DNA of 64,000 nt from Pseudomonadota bacterium (lineage in GTDB: Bacteria > Pseudomonadota > Gammaproteobacteria > Xanthomonadales > Xanthomonadaceae): NCBI GenBank assembly GCA_018242485.1, contig JAFEBV010000001.1:1-64000 (forward strand), given 5' to 3'. Position 1 is the stretch's first letter; the number at the start of each line of letters is the position of its first letter. Below, piece by piece: positions 39,102 through 51,140 of this stretch. Position numbers and translations under genes: made by a program. Below the pieces are notes generated by a model, which saw only the letters and a list, made by a program, of their open reading frames with translations, made no database searches and was not told the origin of the DNA.

Positions 39102-39623
39102 TCATTTCCGCCCCCATGCCGTGCGCGTGCCCACGCCCAGCCGTTGCGCGCTGGCGCGCACGTGCGCGTGGGTGATCGCCACCGCCAGCGCGTCGGCGGC
39201 GTCGGCCTGCAGTTTGCCATGCAGGTTGAGCAGGATGCCCACCATGTGCTGCACCTGCGCCTTCTCCGCGCCGCCGGTACCGACCACGGCGAGCTTGATT
39301 TCCTTGGCCGCATATTCGTGCACCGGCAGGTCGCGCAGCACCGCCGCGCACATCGCCGCGCCGCGCGCCTGCCCCAGCTTGAGCGCCGAATCCGGATTGC
39401 GCGCCATGAACACCTTCTCGATCGCCACTTCCTGCGGCTGGTAACGCTCGATGATCTCGCCCAGCCCGTCGAGCAAGCGCTTGAGACGCTGCGGGAACTC
39501 GCCTTCGCCCAGCAGCACCAGCGGCGCGTGGTGGACATGCGTCACCCGCCCGCCCGCATCGGCATCGATGATACCCACGCCGGTGCGCTGCGAGCCCGGG
39601 TCGATGCCGAGGATGCGAATCAC
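39102..39623 (-). CDS. ruvC: Crossover junction endodeoxyribonuclease RuvC
   Basis: RuvC cleaves Holliday junctions. The 173-residue length equals the E. coli protein. The acidic catalytic set is visible: Asp in [12 protein letters not shown], Glu in EVAIEKVFM and Asp in [14 protein letters not shown] start at GTG 39623 from family length. The bases just upstream are three GGGACTC-type heptamers, so no normal ribosome-binding site is present; an in-frame ATG further upstream (39671) would read through the repeats. Confidence 0.95.
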   Translation of the reverse strand: MIRILGIDPGSQRTGVGIIDADAGGRVTHVHHAPLVLLGEGEFPQRLKRLLDGLGEIIERYQPQEVAIEKVFMARNPDSALKLGQARGAAMCAAVLRDLPVHEYAAKEIKLAVVGTGGAEKAQVQHMVGILLNLHGKLQADAADALAVAITHAHVRASAQRLGVGTRTAWGRK

Positions 39624-39647
39624 GGGACTCGGGACTCGGGACTCGGG
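39624..39647. repeat. Three GGGACTC heptamers abutting the ruvC start codon
   Basis: Units occupy the positions where the ruvC ribosome-binding site should be. The same unit occurs six times at 45029-45070. Confidence 0.9.
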
Positions 39648-39705
39648 GTTCGGCAAAACAGCGACACCGGAGACCATGACACAATGTTCGCCACCGGGTG
39701 CATGG

Positions 39706-40416
39706 CTAATCGCCGATGTCCGCGTTCGAATACACGTTCTGCACGTCGTCCAGATCCTCCAGCCATGCCAGCAGTTTGCCGACCTGCTCGCCGGTTTCCC
39801 CAGCCACGGCAACGGCGTTCTCGGCGCGCCAGGTCGTCTCGGCGACATCGGGCTTCAGGCCCGCAGCCTCGATCGCCGCCTTCACCGACTGATAGGACTC
39901 GAACGTGGTCAACACCTCGACCACGCCATTGTCGTGCGCGATCACGTCGTCGGCACCGGCCTCGATCGCCGCATCGGTGATCTTCTCCTCGTCGCCACCG
40001 GCAAACTGCAACACGCCGCAGCGTTTGAACAGAAACGCCACCGAACCATCGGTACCGAGGTTGCCGCCGAACTTGCCGAAGGCATGACGCACGTCGGACA
40101 CCGTGCGCACCTTGTTGTCGGTCAGGCAATCCACGATCACCGCCGCCCCGCCGGGCGCATAGCCCTCGTAGCGAATTTCCTCGTAGTTCACGCCTTCCAG
40201 CCCGCCGCTGGCCTTCTTGATCGCGCGCTCGATGGTGTCCTTGGGCATGTTCGCCGCAAGGCCCTTGTCGATCGCCGAACGCAGGCGCGGGTTGCCGGCC
40301 GGATCGGCGCCGGCACGCGCGGCCACGCCGATCTCGCGGATGAGCTTGGTGAAGATCTTGCCGCGCCGCGCGTCTTCGGCGTTCTTGCGGCCTTCGATGG
40401 ATGGACCCCGACCCAT
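39706..40416 (-). CDS. yebC: YebC/PmpR-family protein
   Basis: YebC-family proteins are cytoplasmic; recent work ties the family to translation of proline-rich stretches, and older work to transcriptional regulation. The 236-residue protein begins [20 protein letters not shown] and has IFTKLIREI and [19 protein letters not shown]. It lies 82 bp upstream of ruvC, its usual neighbour. Confidence 0.95.
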   Translation of the reverse strand: MGRGPSIEGRKNAEDARRGKIFTKLIREIGVAARAGADPAGNPRLRSAIDKGLAANMPKDTIERAIKKASGGLEGVNYEEIRYEGYAPGGAAVIVDCLTDNKVRTVSDVRHAFGKFGGNLGTDGSVAFLFKRCGVLQFAGGDEEKITDAAIEAGADDVIAHDNGVVEVLTTFESYQSVKAAIEAAGLKPDVAETTWRAENAVAVAGETGEQVGKLLAWLEDLDDVQNVYSNADIGD

Positions 40417-40492
40417 GAAACTCCCCGTACGCTGGACAAGCGGCGGATTTTACCCGCAGGCGCGGCGCTTGGCGCGCTTCGAACCGTGCGGA

Positions 40493-41110
40493 TCAGGCCG
40501 CGAAGCGGCCCTCGCGCAGGAACGCCCCGGTGTAGATCGCGGCCTGTTCGGAGTACACCAGCCCGGTGTGCGCGGCAGCGATGACGCGATGATCGGCCAG
40601 CCCCGGCAGGCGGGTTTCGGCCACCGCCACGCTGCCATCGTGCGGCAAGTGCAGACCACCGAGCATCCAGCCCAGACCCAGCGGCAGCCGGCCGGCGATC
40701 ACGCCGATCTGCTGTGGGCCGTCCCAGCGTTCCAGCCCGCGTTCGAGCAACTCGCGGCTGCCGCCGAGCAGGCTCGTTCCGCCGGGAAACCGCGCCAGCG
40801 AACGCGCTGCCGAACTGCCGCGCAACGGCGATCCCAGACAGACGATGCGCCCGTCGATCAGGGTCGGATCGCGCTGCACCGCCAGTGTCGCCAGCACTCC
40901 GCCGAGGCTGTGTCCGACCAGATGCACCTTTCCATCCAGACCCTGCACGAGCTTGTGCAGCCGCGTCGCAGCCGCCTCGATGCCCTCGTGCACGCTGGCG
41001 TAATCGAACACCAGCGGACTGAACCCGGCAACGCGCAACCGGCGTTGCAGGAACGCCATCGCGCCACCGCGCAGCCACAGGCCATGCAGGAGGACGACGG
41101 AATCGGTCAT
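40493..41110 (-). CDS. Alpha/beta hydrolase (lipase-like)
   Basis: The 205-residue protein has the alpha/beta-hydrolase opening SVVLLHGLWLRG (oxyanion HG) and the nucleophile elbow VGHSLGGVLA. It resembles the C-terminal hydrolase-like proteins annotated as PGAP1-like or triacylglycerol lipases. No signal peptide is visible. ATG 41110 overlaps the stop of the upstream membrane protein (ATGA). Its substrate is unknown. Confidence 0.85.
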   Translation of the reverse strand: MTDSVVLLHGLWLRGGAMAFLQRRLRVAGFSPLVFDYASVHEGIEAAATRLHKLVQGLDGKVHLVGHSLGGVLATLAVQRDPTLIDGRIVCLGSPLRGSSAARSLARFPGGTSLLGGSRELLERGLERWDGPQQIGVIAGRLPLGLGWMLGGLHLPHDGSVAVAETRLPGLADHRVIAAAHTGLVYSEQAAIYTGAFLREGRFAA

Positions 41111-42552
41111 GCCATCTGCCTGCCACGCGCCATGCGATAACCAAGGAAGGTCAGAACGTATTGCAGAACCCACGCAAACATCAGGAATTCAAAGGGCCTG
41201 AACGCCAATGAATAACGTGGCTCGGCCTGCAATACGCTGTGCAGGACAGTCACGTAGATCAATAACGCAGCGGGCAATACGGGCAAGGTCGTCACGCTCG
41301 ATCGAGCAGATCGCAACGACCCGGCAACCGTCCATAGCACGCCAGCCAGCGCGAACCAGAAGAACACCGGATTCAGTCGCTCGAACACCGACCGCATCGC
41401 ACGAAAGCTCGCATACACATCGTAAGGCGAATGCCGCGTTTCCGGAAACGCGATGTCGCTGGCGCCGATACGCAGGGCCCAATCCCAGTACAGGAACGGC
41501 TTCCGCAGGAGGTACCACTGTACATAGGCCGCCGGATCCTCCGCGAAACGGGCGCGAATCATCGCCAAGCCGGCTGCGCGGTCACGCATGAAAGCATCCT
41601 GCTCCCTGGATTCCTGCGCCACAATCCACGCTGCGGACGGCTCCTTGAAACGCCAGGCGTAAGCCGAGTAGTAATCAGGCCAACTGCCGACGACAAACGC
41701 GATTTCGGCACGCTGCGTTGCTCCCATGCCAGTCGGATCGGCATGCCGTGCGACTGACCATCCGATGGGCGCAAGCAAGGCGGACACCGCCAGGGCAATG
41801 CCCAGATTGCGGCTCGCTCGCCGCCAGAACATTCCGAAAGCGCACAACAGGGGAAACAGGCCAACGACAGGGTTGACCAAGTATGCTATGCCGAACATGA
41901 ACCCACTGGCGCTCATCCAGACATTGCTGGCATGCCGTTTGGCGTACAGAAACATCCAGAACGCAAGCAGCAGCGTGAACGAAAACAAGGTTTCGCTGAG
42001 CAAGGCGCCAGTGAACGTCACCGATTGCGGCCACAACGCGACCAATGCTCCGACCAGCAGGCTGAATCCCGGACGCAGCCAGAATCGGGCGACCGCCATG
42101 CTCAATCCGACGCTCGCCGCGCCCATCAGCACCTGCATGAACATGACGCAACGCATCCATGCGTCGCTGACATAACCGATCGTCCACAGTCCGTTCGGTA
42201 ATTGCCGAAACGGCAAATCGGAGTGACCCGCCCAACGCATCGCCGCAGCGATCAGCCACGGATAACCGGGCGCCCTGAAACCGCTCGGCTCTATCGAAGT
42301 GTCGGTAGGCAACGCCATCGAATAGATGCCGCGATGCACCCAATTCCACGCATACAAGACGTATTCATTGCTGTCGCCGCGAATGGGAAAATCGACTTGC
42401 GCCACCAGCACGTAAATCGAGCGGATCGCCAATCCCAGCAGCATCAGGCATGCCGCGAGCAAAACGTATCGCGAATTTTCCTTGCCGCACGCCACATGCT
42501 CGCCCTGTTCGGGGGAACCTGATTGCGCAGGCAGTTCAGCGATGCGCGTCAT
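41107..42552 (-). CDS. Polytopic membrane glycosyltransferase-like protein (GT-C type)
   Basis: The 481-residue protein has about ten hydrophobic segments. Its first periplasmic loop is acidic (RGDSNEYVLYAWNWVHRG) with an Asp where GT-C enzymes of the ArnT/PMT superfamily carry a catalytic acid. Other loops (SGFRAPGYPWLIAAAM) fit that superfamily. I infer polyprenol-linked sugar transfer but cannot name the sugar. The start ATG 42552 lies 17 bp inside the upstream GNAT gene. Confidence 0.7.
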   Translation of the reverse strand: MTRIAELPAQSGSPEQGEHVACGKENSRYVLLAACLMLLGLAIRSIYVLVAQVDFPIRGDSNEYVLYAWNWVHRGIYSMALPTDTSIEPSGFRAPGYPWLIAAAMRWAGHSDLPFRQLPNGLWTIGYVSDAWMRCVMFMQVLMGAASVGLSMAVARFWLRPGFSLLVGALVALWPQSVTFTGALLSETLFSFTLLLAFWMFLYAKRHASNVWMSASGFMFGIAYLVNPVVGLFPLLCAFGMFWRRASRNLGIALAVSALLAPIGWSVARHADPTGMGATQRAEIAFVVGSWPDYYSAYAWRFKEPSAAWIVAQESREQDAFMRDRAAGLAMIRARFAEDPAAYVQWYLLRKPFLYWDWALRIGASDIAFPETRHSPYDVYASFRAMRSVFERLNPVFFWFALAGVLWTVAGSLRSARSSVTTLPVLPAALLIYVTVLHSVLQAEPRYSLAFRPFEFLMFAWVLQYVLTFLGYRMARGRQMA

Positions 42553-43143
42553 CGGTACCCAGCACCGTCGTGGCATCGCGCCGGAACATGAACTCGTGGT
42601 CACGTTGGCGGCCGACGGGAAATTCGTATTCGGCGACCTTGGCGAAACCGAAGCGGGCATAGAACCGCTGCGCGCCGAGGTTGCCCGACCACACGCTGAT
42701 CCAGATGCGGCGCGGGCCGCCGGCTTCGAGCCAAGCCAGCACATCGCGAAACAAGCGTGCGCCGCAACCGCCGTTTTGCGCGCTTGCCAACAAATACAGG
42801 CGCTTGAGTTCGCCATCGCCGGATTGCACGTCCGGGTGCGGCAAGCCGCAGGGGCCCGCCAGCGCATGGCCGACGGCTTGCCCACCGCACTCGACCAGCC
42901 ACGCGGCGTAGTGCGGATCCGCAAGCAGGCGTTCGCACTCGGCGACCGCATAGTTCGTGCGCAGGAAATCGTCGAGATCCTCGGCCGGATACATGTGGCC
43001 GAAGGTTTCGATGAAAGTGCGGCAGCTGATCGCCGACAACACGGCGGCATCGCCCGTCCCGGCGCGGCGGATGGAAACAGAAAAGGGGTCGGCGTGAATC
43101 TCGCCCTGTCCCTTGGTCTTTCCCGTGTCGTCGATGCGAGAGT

Positions 43144-43147
<4 letters not shown>
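42536..43147 (-). CDS. GNAT-family N-acetyltransferase downstream of aspS
   Basis: The 203-residue protein has GNAT motifs: [19 protein letters not shown] at the N-terminus, [21 protein letters not shown] as the acetyl-CoA loop and [21 protein letters not shown] at the C-terminus. The GTG start 43147 overlaps the aspS stop as GTGA. The substrate is unknown. Confidence 0.85.
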
Positions 43148-44928
<1,781 letters not shown>

Positions 44929-45262
44929 GCTGACTCCGGGTGTGCCGTTGGCACGCCATACAAGGCGTCAGGCGTAGCGCCCGACGGAATCGGGTATTTT
45001 AACGTGAAAGAGCGGCGGCCCCTTGTTCGGGACTCGGGACTCGGGACTCGGGACTCGGGACTCGGGACTCGGGAAAGGCGCTTTGTATTTCTCCTTCCCC
45101 CGCTTGCGGGGGAAGGTTGGGATGGGGGCAGATAGGCCGTGCAATCCCCACACCCTGACCAACCCTGCAGGATGTGCCTCGGTAGTGCCTCGGCAAGAAT
45201 CAGGACTCGGGCAGCCAGTCAATCTGTTCGTTGACTGCTGTTCGTGCGAACTGCCCGCGCGC
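44929..45262. other. Repeat-containing spacer between fmdB and aspS
   Basis: The 334-bp spacer has no gene. It holds a six-copy GGGACTC array (45029-45070) and a REP-like palindrome (CCTTCCCCCGCTTGCGGGGG at 45093 onward). The aspS promoter is expected here but I could not identify one confidently. Confidence 0.6.
45029..45073. repeat. Six-copy GGGACTC heptamer array
   Basis: Six perfect 7-bp units run from 45029 to 45070 and end in GGG. This is the same unit as at the ruvC start. Confidence 0.95.
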
Positions 45263-45664
45263 TCAGCTGGCAGCCGGCGGCGAGGCCGGCTTGGGCTCGG
45301 CCTTCGGTGCGGGCTTGGCGGCTTCGCTGCCGGCGCTGGGCTTGGCTTCACTGGAAGCCGGCTTGGCATCGCTGTTGGCTGCGGCGGCCTTGCCATCGCC
45401 CTTGCCATCGGTCTTGGCATCGCCTTTCTCGGGTGCCGCACCACCCTCACCCTTTTCGGCAAGGTTGTGCTTCTTCTCGCCATCCTTCTTGAAGTCGGTT
45501 TCGTACCAGCCGCTGCCCGACAGGCGGAACGAGGGCGCGCTCAATTGCCGACGCAGTGCCTTGGCGTGGCAGGAAGGACAAGTGTCCGGATCGGGATCCG
45601 ACAACTTCTGCAGGCGGTCGAAACGATGGCCGCAGGCATGACATTCGAAACCGTAGATTGGCAT
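45263..45664 (-). CDS. FmdB-type zinc ribbon protein
   Basis: The 133-residue protein has an N-terminal zinc ribbon MPIYGFECHACGHRFD...CPSCHAKALRR (two CxxC pairs) and SGSGWYETDFK, the standard FmdB family layout. A low-complexity Ala/Lys/Pro tail follows. The gene sits upstream of aspS on the same strand in many proteobacteria, as it does here in reversed order. Its function is unknown. Confidence 0.9.
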   Translation of the reverse strand: MPIYGFECHACGHRFDRLQKLSDPDPDTCPSCHAKALRRQLSAPSFRLSGSGWYETDFKKDGEKKHNLAEKGEGGAAPEKGDAKTDGKGDGKAAAANSDAKPASSEAKPSAGSEAAKPAPKAEPKPASPPAAS

Positions 45665-45733
45665 GGCGTTGTCGGAAAAATCGGTGCGCTGGTCAATATG
45701 GGGATGGACAGGACGAGTTCAACGCGCCTGATG

Positions 45734-47731
<1,998 letters not shown>

Positions 47732-47820
47732 GGGGCGCGCATTCTACCTGCCTACGACGGCGAACGCCGCCGAGCGTCGGTTTGGTTCCGCTCCCGATTC
47801 CTGCTTGTCTCCGATCCGAT

Positions 47821-48195
47821 TTACAGGCGCAATGCCGAATACCGTCCCAGCACTTCTGCAATCTCCGTGCCCTCGGCGATGGTCATTCGCCGCATGCGCC
47901 CGATGTTGTCGGTATGCACGCGCACGCCATAGCGGTGACGCAGCAGCACATCCTCGTTGGCCGGAGGCGGAACTTCGGCGACGGAACCATCGGATACCTT
48001 GACGATCGCGCGCCCGGGGCGCAGTCGCAGGTGTGCGACCCGCGTGTCGGCATCGTAGGTGTTGGCGTCCAGCTCGACGGAGGCGAATTGCGCCGTCAGG
48101 TCATGGCGGCCCAACTGCTCGCAGACGATCTGCAGTTCGGAAATGAAATTCGGCAACAGTTCGATCAGCTTCACGGCAAAGGTTCCGTCCGCCAC
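47821..48195 (-). CDS. Hypothetical protein
   Basis: The 124-residue frame has gene-like composition and an AGGA site before GTG 48195. I do not recognise a family. The N-terminal half is helical-looking (TFAVKLIELLPNFISELQIV) and the rest is beta-rich (VAHLRLRPGRAIVKVSDGSV; LRHRYGVRVHTDNIGRMRRM). No signal peptide or membrane segment is seen. It lies between the CBS protein and the ABC-F gene on the same strand. Confidence 0.55.
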   Translation of the reverse strand: MADGTFAVKLIELLPNFISELQIVCEQLGRHDLTAQFASVELDANTYDADTRVAHLRLRPGRAIVKVSDGSVAEVPPPANEDVLLRHRYGVRVHTDNIGRMRRMTIAEGTEIAEVLGRYSALRL

Positions 48196-48285
48196 AGCAT
48201 CCTGGCCGGGGCAGTCTAACCCGCCCTGACCGCGGCCCGCCCGCCGTCCGTCGGCGCAATCGCCCCGCTCCCGCAGTCCGCAGGG

Positions 48286-48714
48286 TCAGCCGGCGATGTA
48301 TTGCTGGAGATGGGCGATTTCCTGTTGCTGGAGCTCCAACATCGCCTTGACCAGATCGCCGATCGAGACGATGCCGGTGACCGTGCCGTTTTCGATCACG
48401 GCCAGATGGCGGAACCGCCGCTCGGTCATCACCTGCATGCAATGCTGGACGGTTTCGTCGGGGCCGACGGTGACCACCGGCGAGCTCATCACCTCGGCCA
48501 CCGGCGTGCTCGCCGAGGCGCGCCCTTTCAGGGCCACCTTGCGGGCGTAGTCGCGCTCGGAAAGGATGCCCAGCAACGCCTTGCCTTGCATGACGAGCAC
48601 CGAGCCGGTCTCGTGGCGGGCCATCAGGCCAATGGCCTCGAGCACGGTTGCGGTCGGCTCGATCGAGATCACTCCGACGGGCTTGTGGGCCAGCAGATGT
48701 CGAACCAGCTCCAT
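48286..48714 (-). CDS. CBS-pair domain protein
   Basis: The 142-residue protein is a tandem CBS domain pair (VISIEPTATVLEAIGLMARH; MSSPVVTVGPDETVQHCMQV), each followed by the GILSERDY or GIVSIGDL strand that binds adenosyl ligands in this family. AGGAGA precedes ATG 48714. It presumably senses adenine nucleotides, but the partner is unknown. Confidence 0.9.
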   Translation of the reverse strand: MELVRHLLAHKPVGVISIEPTATVLEAIGLMARHETGSVLVMQGKALLGILSERDYARKVALKGRASASTPVAEVMSSPVVTVGPDETVQHCMQVMTERRFRHLAVIENGTVTGIVSIGDLVKAMLELQQQEIAHLQQYIAG

Positions 48715-48844
48715 GACGATCTCCTTGCGACGCCTCGCGGCCTCAATGCGGCGATGGGTCGATGATAGCGCGGCTGGCGCCGATCGTGTCCGATCCATCG
48801 GCCCAGGCTGAATGGTGGGCGCGTGCGCGCGGCGAAGAGCCGCT

Positions 48845-49870
48845 TCAATGCGCGCTGCGATAGCGTTCGGCGAGGGTCGCGACCCGCTCTACGTAACGCT
48901 GCGTCTCGGCAAACGGCGGCACGCCGTTGTAGCGATCCACGTTCGCCTCGCCGGCGTCGTAGGCCGCAGCGATCAACGCGATGTCGCCGCAGTAACGCCT
49001 GGACAGGAACGCCAGATACTGCGCACCGCCACGGATGTTGTCGGCTGCGGCGAAGGCATCGCGCACGCCGAACCGTGCCGCGGTGACCGGCATCAGTTGC
49101 ATCAGCCCCTGCGCGCCCTTGTCGGAGACCGCATTCGGGTTGAAATCCGACTCGGCGTGGATGATCGCGCGAATCAGTCCCTCATCGATGCCGTAGGCAC
49201 GCGCCGCGACGGATATCTCGACTGCGTAGGAGGATGTATTGAGCGCCATCCGGTCGAATCGCACTCCCGGCAGCAGATCGCAGGCGTAGCAATTTCCGAT
49301 GATGATGAACGGGGTTCCCGACGCCACCTGCGCCGGCGGGGTCGTGGTGTAGAACGTGATGCCGTTGCGCGCATACCGGATCGCCGTGCCGTCGATCGCT
49401 CGCTCCGGTTTGCCGACTGGCTTCACCGCGACCGGCAACAGGCCATCGCCGGAGGTACGAAACACCAGAGCGTGCGGCACGTCGTCGGCAACCTTGATCG
49501 GCGACGCCGTCGTGACCGCCGTGCCCCCCGAATCGCGACTCCGTTTTGTCGCCATCGCCGGCGATTCCAACGCCTCCGTTCCAACAATGGCTGCTCCAGC
49601 GGCCATCTCCGGGTCCGTTGCGTGCAGCGGCGAAACGCCGCGCGGGACGGACTCACGCCGCGCGCCCTCGGGGGCTGGTGCAGCAAGGTTCATGATTCCC
49701 GGCCCCGCCTGCTGGATGGTTGCACAGACGATCCCTGGAGTCGCCCGGCCGACGTGCTGCCCTGCGCCGGCAGGTTCGCCCGCACACATGGATATGGGCT
49801 TGGCTGCTGTCGGCCCGCCCAGGCCCAACGCCAGAATCGCCGCGCAACGCAGGGCAGCGCACGGATTCAT
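48845..49870 (-). CDS. Lytic transglycosylase (SLT domain) next to the Tad locus
   Basis: The 341-residue protein has a signal peptide (about 1-23), an unrecognised N-terminal region of about 190 residues, and a C-terminal SLT domain. The domain has catalytic Glu240 in IIHAESDFNPNAVSDKGAQG, LMQLMPVTAARFGV and AAYDAGEANVDRYNGVPPF. It cleaves peptidoglycan in the periplasm. It is divergent from the Tad pilus genes, and such enzymes often open the wall for secretion machines, so a role in pilus assembly is plausible by context. Confidence 0.85.
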   Translation of the reverse strand: MNPCAALRCAAILALGLGGPTAAKPISMCAGEPAGAGQHVGRATPGIVCATIQQAGPGIMNLAAPAPEGARRESVPRGVSPLHATDPEMAAGAAIVGTEALESPAMATKRSRDSGGTAVTTASPIKVADDVPHALVFRTSGDGLLPVAVKPVGKPERAIDGTAIRYARNGITFYTTTPPAQVASGTPFIIIGNCYACDLLPGVRFDRMALNTSSYAVEISVAARAYGIDEGLIRAIIHAESDFNPNAVSDKGAQGLMQLMPVTAARFGVRDAFAAADNIRGGAQYLAFLSRRYCGDIALIAAAYDAGEANVDRYNGVPPFAETQRYVERVATLAERYRSAH

Positions 49871-50310
49871 GCGTACCGATGCCTCCGTTCGGATCGCACC
49901 GCGTCGCCGGATCGAAACAGAACGAACAAGGCGCGGGCGATGGCTTTGCCGCAGTCCACGGGCAATCCGGCTGCACGTCCATTCGGTCTGCTCCATGAGC
50001 CCGGCAGGCTGCCGCGCTGCCATCGGTACACGCCGCAGCGAGCGCGGATCAGCGCGATGGTCTTGCCGGCCAATACCGCCAAGTCAGGACTGGCCTTGGC
50101 AAACCCGCCCAGTCCGATGCCGGATAGCGGCATCGATCCCCATTCTTGTAGTCCACGAAAGTTCAAAGGCGACACGGCACTTCCTGAAATTAACGTTCAG
50201 CAATCATTCATGTTTGGTGACGCCGGGAGCTACGCATCACCGTTCAATTCGCGTCGAAACAATGCGTTGGCCTCGCTGGCGGCACGCCTCGTGGGCGGTT
50301 ACCGGGTGGC

Positions 50311-50338
50311 TTGACCAACACATACTAGCGCGTATAGT
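50311..50338 (+). promoter_or_regulatory. Sigma-70-like promoter of the Tad pilus operon
   Basis: TTGACC (50311-50316) and TATAGT (50333-50338) are separated by 16 bp. A start near 50345 would give a leader of about 275 nt before the pilin ATG. Confidence 0.6.
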
Positions 50339-50355
50339 CGCTCATCGCGCCCACT

Positions 50356-50398
50356 CCATGCCAATGCGTATGGTTGCATGAATCCGCATTCGGCGTGG
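50356..50398 (+). promoter_or_regulatory. Strong stem-loop at the start of the pilin leader
   Basis: CCATGCCAATGCG (50356-50368) pairs with CGCATT-C-GGCGTGG (50385-50398) as 13 base pairs with one bulged C, around a 16-nt loop. It begins about 11 nt after the predicted transcription start. It may stabilise the message or be part of a regulatory leader. It does not match a riboswitch class I recognise. Confidence 0.55.
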
Positions 50399-50620
50399 GC
50401 GTGCACCGCGGCAAGGGGGAGTTGTCTGCCATGCCACCGATGGGGAAGGCGACGCTGACGAAAGCGGCGGTCACGTCGAGGCAAGTCGGGTTGGGTGCGG
50501 TCAAGTACCAGGAATGGGTCTCGGGTTTCCGCCGGCCATCCGACATCCGGTAATCCGCGGCATTCCGAGACTCCAGCAAACCAGCGGGCGGTTATTCATC
50601 CAAACCTCTAGGAGATCAAC

Positions 50621-50932
50621 ATGAAACTGCAAGGCATTCGCTCTTCCAATGGTCGCGTCCTTCGTTTCGGACAATTGGGTCAAGGCATGACCGAGTACAT
50701 CATCATCGTCGCCTTGGTCGCGATCGCCGCGATCGCGGTGTATTCGTTCTTCGGCAAGACCGTGCGCGGGCAGATGGCTTCGGTCACCAGCCAGTTGGCC
50801 GGCAACGGCGGCACCACCGGCCAGACCCAGGCGCAGGCCGGCGCCACCAGCGCCAACACCGAAGCCACCCAGCAGTACAACCTGAAAACCTACGACACCA
50901 ATGCCAAAAACGCCGGCCAGACGGGCGGCTGA
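50621..50932 (+). CDS. flp: Flp-type (Tad) major pilin
   Basis: The 103-residue prepilin has the class III leader with cleavage expected at Gly20|Gln21 (FGQLG|QGMTEY), placing Glu at +5 and Tyr at +6. The hydrophobic polymerisation helix EYIIIVALVAIAAIAVYSFF follows, then a Gly/Gln/Thr-rich tail that is longer than in the smallest Flp pilins. TAGGAGA lies 7 nt before ATG 50621. It is the first gene of the Tad locus. Confidence 0.92.
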   Translation: MKLQGIRSSNGRVLRFGQLGQGMTEYIIIVALVAIAAIAVYSFFGKTVRGQMASVTSQLAGNGGTTGQTQAQAGATSANTEATQQYNLKTYDTNAKNAGQTGG

Positions 50933-50953
50933 TTTTCGCAGTTGCTGATTCAG

Positions 50954-50990
50954 CCCTCCCGCACCCTTTCCATGGGCGCGGGAGGGTTTC
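50954..50990 (+). terminator. Hairpin after the pilin gene (likely partial terminator)
   Basis: CCCTCCCGC (50954-50962) pairs with GCGGGAGGG (50978-50986), with an inner CCC/GGG and loop TTTCCAT, followed by TTTC. The short T-tract suggests incomplete termination, which would keep pilin mRNA in excess over the assembly genes. Confidence 0.65.
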
Positions 50991-51140
50991 CAGCCAGGGC
51001 ACCGTTTGAATCGTCAGGGGTTGTAACAGCAAGCCGGTGGAAGGATTTGCATCCGCCGGCTGTACGGGGGCTGCCGGGAGCCCACAGCCGCGGCAGATCC
51101 GAAAAAATTTGCAACGAGTCCAGTGTCAGCAGGGGGCAGC

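Larger units (their letters stand above)
49871..50620. other. Long divergent control region between SLT gene and Flp pilin
   Basis: About 750 bp lie between the divergent genes. Contents I can support are a sigma-70-like promoter (50311-50338) and a strong leader stem-loop (50356-50398). A 102-residue minus-strand frame (49867-50175) ends in an ATGA overlap with the SLT gene, but its composition is ambiguous and I do not call it. Confidence 0.5.

Noticed and set aside
49867..50175. 102-residue minus-strand frame ending in an ATGA overlap with the SLT gene
   Set aside because: The overlap is suggestive, but the residue composition is mixed, no ribosome-binding site is visible and I recognise no family. 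A homologue search would decide.
50345..50620. c-di-GMP-I (GEMM) riboswitch in the pilin leader
   Set aside because: GGCAAG and GACGCTGACGAAAGC resemble parts of the motif, but the conserved GACGCAAAGCC core and tetraloop-receptor layout are missing.
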